A stretch of DNA of 5,247 nt from Prevotellaceae bacterium (GTDB lineage: Bacteria; Bacteroidota; Bacteroidia; Bacteroidales; Bacteroidaceae). Positions 1 through 5,247 of the stretch are shown here, piece after piece. Position 1 is the stretch's first letter; the number at the start of each line of letters is the position of its first letter. The position numbers and the translations under genes are program-made. The notes below the pieces were generated by a model, which saw only the letters and a program-made list of their open reading frames with translations, had not been told where the DNA came from and made no database searches. Location: NCBI GenBank assembly GCA_905371275.1, contig CAJPLH010000147.1:1-5247 (forward strand), given 5' to 3'.

Positions 1-44
1 TAAATTTCTTTTGATTTTACTTTTTATATCTTTTTTTTTTTCAC

Positions 45-86
45 AAAACAACGGCTCGTTTTACCAAAAACAACGGCTCGTTTTAC
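45..86. repeat. two-copy 20-nt tandem repeat after an 11-T tract
   Basis: A 20-nt sequence with core ACGGCTCGTTTT occurs at 45-64 and again, identically, at 67-86, a 22-nt period with a 2-nt spacer (CA). Each copy begins AAAAC and contains GTTTT, so each can fold into a weak 5-bp hairpin. Directly upstream is an uninterrupted run of 11 T (31-41). This could be a duplicated regulator-binding site or a slippage-prone short tandem repeat. The sequence does not decide between them. The 22-nt period is not a multiple of three, which argues against a coding repeat. Confidence 0.75.
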
Positions 87-161
87 TACGAAGAAAAGCA
101 AGTGCAGAAGCTTTTGCCGTAATTTCTCCCCGTGCCCACACCCTATTTTGCTCTTACACAA

Positions 162-174
162 GCCTTCGCAAGGC
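162..174. repeat. small inverted repeat (GCCTT-CGC-AAGGC)
   Basis: A perfect 5-bp stem with a 3-nt loop lies 6 nt before the larger inverted repeat at 181-205, with AAAAA between them. On its own it is too short to call a terminator. It may be part of a composite structure with its neighbour. Confidence 0.35.
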
Positions 175-180
175 AAAAAT

Positions 181-205
181 TGCGCAAACACCACCAATTT
201 GCGCA
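181..205 (-). terminator. inverted repeat, possible minus-strand terminator
   Basis: TGCGCAAA (181-188) and TTTGCGCA (198-205) form a perfect 8-bp stem around a 9-nt loop. Read on the minus strand, the stem is followed at once by ATTTTT, the layout of a weak intrinsic terminator. On the plus strand the U-run is missing. No minus-strand gene that would need it is visible to the right, so it may instead be an operator (the left arm contains the palindrome TTGCGCAA) or simply a folded leader element. The inverted repeat is certain; its role is not. Confidence 0.3.
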
Positions 206-236
206 GAAATAAATCTCATAATACGAAATAAAACAC

Positions 237-244
237 TAACTTTG
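237..244 (+). promoter_or_regulatory. possible -7 element for the acyl-CoA synthetase gene
   Basis: TAACTTTG matches the Bacteroidota sigma-ABfr -7 consensus TAnnTTTG exactly. No TTTG or TTG sits at the expected 19-21 nt upstream; the nearest, at 198-201, is too far away. The upstream half is therefore missing or degenerate. If used, it would give a leader of about 150 nt carrying the palindrome at 357-370. Confidence 0.4.
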
Positions 245-356
245 CCAAATCTATTGAGGGTATTTTAGGGGTGTTCTCCCTTATGCGCACTAGCACTATG
301 CAACAACACATCAGGCACACCTCCTATCGTTTCATCCCTCTGAGTTCATCAACAGT

Positions 357-370
357 ATGGCAATTGCCAT
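357..370. promoter_or_regulatory. 14-bp perfect palindrome, candidate operator
   Basis: ATGGCAATTGCCAT reads identically on both strands and lies 30 nt before the ATG of the synthetase gene. A gapless perfect palindrome of this size suits a dimeric repressor site, or it could fold in the mRNA close to the start codon. No regulator gene is in the window and I do not recognise the motif, so the operator role is inferred. Confidence 0.35.
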
Positions 371-400
371 CGTTACTCCTATCGCACAATTTACCCAATT

Positions 401-2215
401 ATGCAAATACTTTGTCATCTCTCTCAACTTATTGAAAAATCCGCCGAACAATATGGCGAAAAAATCGCGCTAAGCTATCGCGACTACGACCGCGAACAGT
501 GGATGGGGATTTCTTGGAATCTCTTTGCCCGCCGTGTAGACCAATCTGCACGCTCACTCGTGGCTTTAGGGGTGGGAGTGCAAGACAATGTTGCGGTGTT
601 TTCGCAAAATAAACCCGAAAGTTTGTTTGTGGAATTTGGTTGCTTTCGTGCGCGCGCTGTGCAGATTCCTTTTTATGCCACAACGGCTGGAGCGCAGGTG
701 CAATATATGGTGAATGATGCGCAAATTCGCGTAATCTTCGTGGGCGAACAACAACAATACGACACCACTTGGAGTGTGATGAGCCTTTGTCATTCACTGG
801 AACACATTGTGATTTTCGACCCCAAGGTGCAACGTCATCCCAACGATAATGTTTCGATGACTTTTGAAGAGTTCTTGCGTTTGGGTCTCAACGAACCTCG
901 TTTCCAAGCGGAGGTGCAACGTCGCGTGAACGATGCACAAGGCGCAGACGTGGCCAACATCCTCTACACCAGCGGAACCACGGGACAATCTAAAGGGGTG
1001 ATCTTACTGCACTCGCAATATAATCACGCACTTGAGGCACACACCAAAATACTCAAAATCACTCCAGACGATGTGGTCATCAATTTCTTGCCCTTCAGCC
1101 ACGTATTTGAAGGGGCTTGGGCTAAATTGTGCCTGAGTTGCGGTGCCAGACTTGCCATCAACCTCCGTCCGCTAGACATTCAACGCAGTATGCGCGAGGT
1201 GCAACCCACTTGTATGTGCGCTGTTCCCCGATTTTGGGAAAAGGTGTATCAAGGGGTGCTCGAAAAAATGGAATCGGGCAGTGCGTTGCAGCGCAACCTC
1301 ATCAAAGATGCTCTGAAAGTGGGAGCTGAAGTATGGGAAAAATATACGTCGAAAGGGAAACAAGCTCCGCTCGGTTTGCGATTGAAATATGCAGCCTACG
1401 ACAAAACACTGCTTCGCGTGCTGCGCAAGACATTGGGACTCACTCGTCCCAACATCTTCCCTGTGGCAGGCGCTACGATTTCCTCCGAAGTGGAACGTTT
1501 TGTGCACGCTGCAGGTTTCCCAATGGTGGCGGGCTATGGACTGACAGAAACTTGTGCCTCTGTGTCGTTTGACCACCCCGACAAACCTGTGTCGCTGGGC
1601 AGCATCGGACGCCCCCTCCCTGGAGTGGAGGTGAAGATTGCTGGAGAAGACAATGAGATTTTGGTGCGCGGTGCTACGGTGACTCCTGGTTATTACAAAA
1701 AAGAAGAAGAAACGCGCAAGGCTTTTACAGAAGATGGATGGTTCCGCACAGGCGATGCGGGCTACATCAAAGATGGAGAACTCTATATCACCGAGCGCAT
1801 CAAGGATTTGTTCAAAACGAGCAACGGAAAATATGTGGCTCCGCAAGCGATTGAAGGTAAACTGACCATCGACCGATATTTTGAACAAGTGGTGGTAGTG
1901 GCCGATCAACGCAAATTTGTGTCAGCACTGGTTGTGCCTAACTATAAGGCGATTGAGGACTGGGCAGCTGCGCAAAATTTGTCTTTCAAATCGCGCGAGG
2001 CATTGTGCAATGATGCACAAGTGAAAAAGTTCTTGGCACAACACATCGACACTTTGCAACAAGATTTGGCGGCATACGAAAAAATCAAACGCTTTGTTTT
2101 GCTTCCCGAGGCATTGTCGATGGAAAAGGGCGAAATCACCAATACACTCAAGATTAAGCGCAGAGTGGTCTACGAACGCTATGCGCAAGAAATTGAAAGT
2201 ATGTATGCCGAATAA
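401..2215 (+). CDS. long-chain acyl-CoA synthetase (AMP-binding, FadD/ACSL type)
   Basis: This enzyme activates long-chain fatty acids: fatty acid + ATP + CoA gives acyl-CoA + AMP + PPi via an acyl-adenylate. It probably works in the cytoplasm at the inner membrane, as no signal peptide or membrane segment is seen. All the landmarks of the adenylate-forming superfamily are present: the phosphate loop YTSGTTGQSKGV (189-200), LPFSHVFE (230-237), VPRFWEK (275-281), GYGLTE (378-383), TGD (450-452), the hinge region ERIKDLFKTSNGKYVAP (465-481) and the C-terminal lysine region TLKIKR (582-587), where Lys584 is the likely adenylation lysine. The GKYVAP form and the KIKR tail fit the bacterial/eukaryotic ACSL-like branch better than E. 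coli FadD. At 604 residues it is full length. The start is the first ATG after an in-frame stop at 341-343, and no Shine-Dalgarno is visible. Acyl chain-length preference cannot be read from the sequence. It is probably transcribed alone, or with an unseen gene to the left. Confidence 0.95.
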   Translation: MQILCHLSQLIEKSAEQYGEKIALSYRDYDREQWMGISWNLFARRVDQSARSLVALGVGVQDNVAVFSQNKPESLFVEFGCFRARAVQIPFYATTAGAQVQYMVNDAQIRVIFVGEQQQYDTTWSVMSLCHSLEHIVIFDPKVQRHPNDNVSMTFEEFLRLGLNEPRFQAEVQRRVNDAQGADVANILYTSGTTGQSKGVILLHSQYNHALEAHTKILKITPDDVVINFLPFSHVFEGAWAKLCLSCGARLAINLRPLDIQRSMREVQPTCMCAVPRFWEKVYQGVLEKMESGSALQRNLIKDALKVGAEVWEKYTSKGKQAPLGLRLKYAAYDKTLLRVLRKTLGLTRPNIFPVAGATISSEVERFVHAAGFPMVAGYGLTETCASVSFDHPDKPVSLGSIGRPLPGVEVKIAGEDNEILVRGATVTPGYYKKEEETRKAFTEDGWFRTGDAGYIKDGELYITERIKDLFKTSNGKYVAPQAIEGKLTIDRYFEQVVVVADQRKFVSALVVPNYKAIEDWAAAQNLSFKSREALCNDAQVKKFLAQHIDTLQQDLAAYEKIKRFVLLPEALSMEKGEITNTLKIKRRVVYERYAQEIESMYAE

Positions 2216-2310
2216 GACGCAGCAGCATAGTAATACGGCGCAACATTGACACAAAATGAGAACTGGTGTGAACGCTCTACCAAGCAAATGTACCTCCAAA
2301 GAGCAGTTTC

Positions 2311-2348
2311 GATAAACGAATGAAAGTTTTATCACATTTATTCTTTCA
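2311..2348. repeat. overlapping AT-rich inverted repeats between the genes
   Basis: GATAAAC (2311-2317) can pair with GTTTTATC (2326-2333) with one bulged T. Alternatively, TGAAAG (2321-2326) can pair with CTTTCA (2343-2348) across a 16-nt loop. The two folds exclude each other. They lie after the synthetase gene and just upstream of the peptidase promoter. No GC-rich stem with a T-run is present in the spacer, so a clear terminator for the synthetase gene is not seen, and these weak structures are the only candidates. Confidence 0.25.
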
Positions 2349-2353
2349 AAAGT

Positions 2354-2384
2354 TTTGCAACATTCTCCAAAATAACTACCTTTG
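2354..2384 (+). promoter_or_regulatory. Bacteroidota-type promoter of the M16 peptidase gene
   Basis: TTTG (2354-2357) and TACCTTTG (2377-2384) are separated by 19 nt, matching the -33/-7 pattern TTTG-N19-TAnnTTTG recognised by the primary sigma factor of Bacteroidota. Transcription would start a few bases downstream, near 2390, giving a leader of roughly 50 nt before the ATG at 2438. Its position in a 222-bp spacer argues that the peptidase gene is transcribed separately from the synthetase gene. Confidence 0.75.
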
Positions 2385-2437
2385 TGGCAGATTCTCTCAA
2401 GTTTAACACGCATTCATTCTATAATCTGATGTATAAT

Positions 2438-5247
2438 ATGAAAAAAATCAAGCTATTCCTCCTGACGCTAGTGGCTTTGGTGGTCACTCCCGTAGTGGCA
2501 CAGGATGCATTCCCTCCTCTCCCCGTGGACAAAGAAGTGCGTATGGGAAAACTTCCCAACGGATTGACCTACTACATCCGCCACAACGAGGAACCTAAAG
2601 GACAAGTGAACTTCTACATTGCGCAGAAGGTGGGTTCGGTGCAGGAAGACGACAACCAACGAGGTTTGGCACACTTCCTCGAACATATGGCCTTCAATGG
2701 TTCGAAGCATTTTGCCAAAGACGGACAGCTCATCAAATACTGCGAAAGCATTGGTGTGAAGTTTGGAGAAAACCTCAACGCTTATACTTCCACTGACGAG
2801 ACTGTTTACAACATTGACAATGTTCCTGTGAAGGGAAGCAACATCGATTCTTGCTTGCTCATCTTGGCTGACTGGTCGGGCGGTTTGTTGCTCGAAAAGG
2901 AAGAGATTCAAAAGGAACGTGGCGTGATTCACGAGGAATGGCGTATGCGCTCTAGTGCTGTGATGCGCATTCTCGAACGCCGTTTACCCGAACTCTATCC
3001 CGGCAGCAAATATGGCAATCGCATGCCTATTGGTTTGATGGAAATCATCGACAACTTTGAACCCGAGTTCCTCCGCGCTTACTACAAGAAGTGGTATCGT
3101 CCTGACCTGCAAGGCATAGTGATTGTGGGTGACATCAATGTGGACGAGGTGGAAGCCAAGGTGAAGAGTCTTCTCGGTGCCGTGGTAATGCCCGAGAACG
3201 CTGCGAAATATGAAACTTATCCTGTGCCCGAGAATGACAAAGCGATTTATGTCATCGACAAGGACAAGGAATTGACAATGACGGCTTTGTCGTTTATGTA
3301 CAAAACCGATCCTATGCCCGAAGCGATGCGCGGCACGGTGGCTGAAATTATGCAAAACTACCTTTTGTCGCTCGCTACGCAAGGCATCAACGCTCGTTTG
3401 AGCGAAATGGCGCAGAAGGAAGATTGTCCTTTCCTCAATGCTGGTGTGAGCTATGAGAACTATTTGCTCTCTAAAACGGCTGACTGCTTCTCTGTCAACC
3501 TCACTCCTAAACCTGGAAAAGACGCGGCTGCTGTAACTGCTGTGATGGCGGAAATTCAACGCGCTGCTAAATTTGGTTTGAGCAAATCTGAGGTGAAACG
3601 TGCTTCTGAAAACGTGCTCAGCAACATCGAAGCAATTTACAACAACCGCACGAAGCAAAAGCACAATTTCTATACTTCGCAATATGTGCGTCACTTCTTG
3701 GAGAAAAAGGCTATCCCCAGCATCGAGGACGAATATAATACCTACAAGATGCTTGCGTCTATGATTGACGCTGAAGCGGTGAATGGCATGATCAAGGAAT
3801 TGACAGCCGACAACGAAAAGAACTTCGTGTTCTTGGGTATGTATCCCGACAATGAGAAGGTGAAGGTGGCTACCGTGGATGAAATGAAGGCTGCTGTGGC
3901 GGCTGGTGTCAATGCGAAGGTGGAAGCTTATGTGGACAACGTGAAAGCGGGTCCGCTTATCACCAAACTTCCCAAGAAGGGTAAGATCGTGAAAACTTCG
4001 ACTACCGACTTTGGCTATAAGCAATGGACGCTCAGCAACGGTGCTCGCGTGTTCTTCAAAAAGACGGACTTCAACGATGCACAAGTACTCTTCCAGGCTA
4101 GTAGTTTTGGAGGAAACAGCAAATTTGCAGAAAAAGATCTCGCTAATGCGCGCTTGATTGAACCAGTGATGGAAAGCGTGGGTTGGGGCGGATTCACTTC
4201 TACCGAACTCGAAAAGAAACTCACCGGCAAACAAGTGGCTTTGTCTTGCGGTTTGGGCAACTACACGGAATCTCTCTCTGGTAGTTCAACTCCTAAAGAC
4301 TTGCGCACGCTCTTCGAATTGATTTATTTGCGTTTCCAACGTCCAATGAATGACGTGGATGCATATCGCACTGTGATCAATGCTATGCGTACAGGTTTGG
4401 AAAATGCCGACAAGAATCCTCAAAAGGCATTTAGCGACTCTGTTCGCACAACAGTCTACGGAAAGAATCCTCGCAAAGCGCAACTCACGCTTGCTGATTT
4501 GAAAAAAGCCAACTACGAAAAGATTAAGCAACTCTATGCTGAGCGTTTCAGCAAAGGTGGCGACTTTGACTTCTATTTCACGGGTGCTGTAAACGTGGAT
4601 TCTCTCCGCGCTTTCACCGAACAATACATCGCTACCCTCCCTGCAGTGCAAAAACGTGAGACTTACACGAAGCTCAATCTTGATGCGCGCAAGGGTGTTG
4701 TTGAAAATCGCTTCGAACGCCAGATGGAAACTCCTCAAGCGATGCTCCTCCAAATTTGGCAAGGTCAAGAACCTTATAGTTTGAAGGAAGCGCAAGTGGC
4801 TAGTGTGTTTGGTGCTATCTTGACCAAGCGTTATCTCAAGTCAATCCGCGAAGATGGCGGTATGGCTTACAACGTGGGCGCTGATGCTAGTCTTAGCTAT
4901 GGTGTGAAAGACCTCTATTCTCTTCAAATATTTGCGCCCTTTACTCCTGAAAAGGTAGACTCTGTGCTTCTGCTCATGGATCAAGGTCTCAACGAGATTG
5001 CCAAAGATGGTGTGACCGATGAGGAATTGAGCGAAGTGAAGAAGTTTGAGCACAAGGAATATGAAGAAGCTCAACGCAGCAACGGTTACTGGCAAGGTTT
5101 GATGGTTGCCAAGAACAATTGGGGTAAAGATGGTCAAAAGACTTACCTCGAAACGCTCGATGCCGTTACTTCTGAAGACATCAAGACTTTCGTGAATCGT
5201 GTCCTCCTCCGCGACCGCAACCGTGCTACCATCATTATGCTCCCCAA
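2438..5247 (+). CDS. secreted M16 family zinc metallopeptidase (insulinase/pitrilysin-like), 3' end cut by window
   Basis: A single-chain M16 peptidase, predicted to degrade peptides outside the inner membrane. The N-terminus has a signal peptide: KKIK, a hydrophobic core, then VVA, with predicted cleavage between Ala21 and Gln22. The inverted zinc motif is intact: HFLEH has His79 and His83 as zinc ligands and Glu82 as catalytic base. ERGVIHEEW supplies the third ligand, Glu167, plus accessory Glu160. The first M16C-type domain begins near YYKKWYRPDLQG (215-226). A second half begins near 525. It lacks HxxEH but carries the second M16C domain (about 687-880), with Arg804 and Tyr811 in IREDGGMAY, spaced like the substrate-binding Arg/Tyr pair of insulin-degrading enzyme. 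The layout is thus an active N-half and an inactive C-half forming a clamshell. The 936 codons present approach the usual 940 or so, so only a few residues are missing. ATG 2438 is chosen because it gives a standard lysine-rich start; an in-frame ATG at 2429 would add three residues. Natural substrate unknown. Confidence 0.95.
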   Translation, partial: MKKIKLFLLTLVALVVTPVVAQDAFPPLPVDKEVRMGKLPNGLTYYIRHNEEPKGQVNFYIAQKVGSVQEDDNQRGLAHFLEHMAFNGSKHFAKDGQLIKYCESIGVKFGENLNAYTSTDETVYNIDNVPVKGSNIDSCLLILADWSGGLLLEKEEIQKERGVIHEEWRMRSSAVMRILERRLPELYPGSKYGNRMPIGLMEIIDNFEPEFLRAYYKKWYRPDLQGIVIVGDINVDEVEAKVKSLLGAVVMPENAAKYETYPVPENDKAIYVIDKDKELTMTALSFMYKTDPMPEAMRGTVAEIMQNYLLSLATQGINARLSEMAQKEDCPFLNAGVSYENYLLSKTADCFSVNLTPKPGKDAAAVTAVMAEIQRAAKFGLSKSEVKRASENVLSNIEAIYNNRTKQKHNFYTSQYVRHFLEKKAIPSIEDEYNTYKMLASMIDAEAVNGMIKELTADNEKNFVFLGMYPDNEKVKVATVDEMKAAVAAGVNAKVEAYVDNVKAGPLITKLPKKGKIVKTSTTDFGYKQWTLSNGARVFFKKTDFNDAQVLFQASSFGGNSKFAEKDLANARLIEPVMESVGWGGFTSTELEKKLTGKQVALSCGLGNYTESLSGSSTPKDLRTLFELIYLRFQRPMNDVDAYRTVINAMRTGLENADKNPQKAFSDSVRTTVYGKNPRKAQLTLADLKKANYEKIKQLYAERFSKGGDFDFYFTGAVNVDSLRAFTEQYIATLPAVQKRETYTKLNLDARKGVVENRFERQMETPQAMLLQIWQGQEPYSLKEAQVASVFGAILTKRYLKSIREDGGMAYNVGADASLSYGVKDLYSLQIFAPFTPEKVDSVLLLMDQGLNEIAKDGVTDEELSEVKKFEHKEYEEAQRSNGYWQGLMVAKNNWGKDGQKTYLETLDAVTSEDIKTFVNRVLLRDRNRATIIMLP

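Larger units (their letters stand above)
1..400. other. gene-free upstream region
   Basis: No believable gene lies in these 400 bases. The only sizeable open frame (11-268, +) starts in a T-rich tract, crosses a tandem repeat, resembles no family I know and has low-complexity composition, so I treat it as non-coding. A 50-codon frame at 283-435 (+) overlaps the start of the synthetase gene and is also unconvincing. The stretch instead holds a T-rich tract, a two-copy tandem repeat, two inverted repeats, a promoter-like TAACTTTG and a 14-bp palindrome, each listed separately. The first three bases are TAA, which could be the stop of a gene to the left, but the window edge prevents any test of this. 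Confidence 0.7.

Noticed and set aside
31..41. T11 run as an intrinsic terminator of a gene to the left
   Set aside because: No stem-forming sequence precedes it between position 1 and the T-run, and the rest is outside the window.
246..253. CAAATCTA, a minus-strand TAnnTTTG that could be a divergent promoter
   Set aside because: There is no TTTG partner at the right distance on that strand and no minus-strand gene within the window.
11..268. 85-codon open frame (+) in the upstream region
   Set aside because: Its start lies in a T-rich tract, it spans a tandem repeat of non-triplet period and two hairpins, and the product has no recognisable domain.
321..384. CTCCTATCG present twice (321-329 and 376-384)
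   Set aside because: A 9-nt direct repeat with no symmetry and no helical phasing to a promoter could easily occur by chance.
283..435. 50-codon frame (+) overlapping the start of the synthetase gene
   Set aside because: It overlaps the synthetase coding region in another frame, is Ser/Thr/Leu-rich without domain features, and shows none of the codon bias of the two real genes. A leader peptide is possible but unsupported.
1172..1909. 245-codon minus-strand open frame opposite the synthetase gene
   Set aside because: It is also codon-aligned with the sense gene, which has every expected motif. No independent domain or start signal is visible.
2984..4234. 416-codon minus-strand open frame opposite the peptidase gene
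   Set aside because: It is exactly codon-aligned with the sense gene and ends at a sense TTA codon. It is explained by the rarity of TTA/CTA/TCA, and its His/Phe/Arg-rich product looks like a reverse-complement artefact.
401..5247. Synthetase and peptidase as one functional operon or novel system
   Set aside because: A 222-bp spacer with its own consensus promoter separates two common housekeeping-type families that act in different cell compartments.

Overview
The window looks like chromosomal DNA of a member of the Bacteroidota (Bacteroidales / Prevotella-like group). Three things support this. Two TAnnTTTG elements lie in the gaps ahead of the genes, and one has a TTTG 19 nt upstream, which is the promoter form of this phylum. 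No Shine-Dalgarno sequence is visible ahead of either gene. The secreted protein has a signal peptide predicted to leave Gln as its new N-terminus, as is common in this phylum. The genus cannot be fixed from the sequence alone.

Layout. Positions 1-400 hold no convincing gene. This stretch contains an 11-T tract, a 20-nt sequence present twice in tandem, two small inverted repeats, one promoter-like element and a 14-bp perfect palindrome close to the first gene. Positions 401-2215 (+) encode a complete 604-residue long-chain acyl-CoA synthetase with all the adenylate-forming motifs. Positions 2216-2437 are a spacer with the best promoter in the window (TTTG-N19-TACCTTTG, 2354-2384). From 2438 to the right edge (+) lies a large secreted M16 zinc metallopeptidase. 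At least 936 residues are present, its inverted zinc motif is intact, and only a short C-terminal tail is likely missing.

The two genes point the same way, but a 222-bp spacer and a dedicated promoter separate them, so they are probably independent units. The synthetase would activate fatty acids in the cytoplasm or at the inner membrane. The peptidase would act in the periplasm or outside the cell, cutting peptides. Nothing in the sequence links the two functionally.

Both genes belong to well-known families. I found no sign of a mobile element, CRISPR array, RNA gene or novel multi-gene system. The items worth a second look are the repeat and hairpin structures of the 400-bp leader region, the palindrome before the synthetase, and the strong codon bias of the peptidase gene, which accounts for the long antisense open frames.
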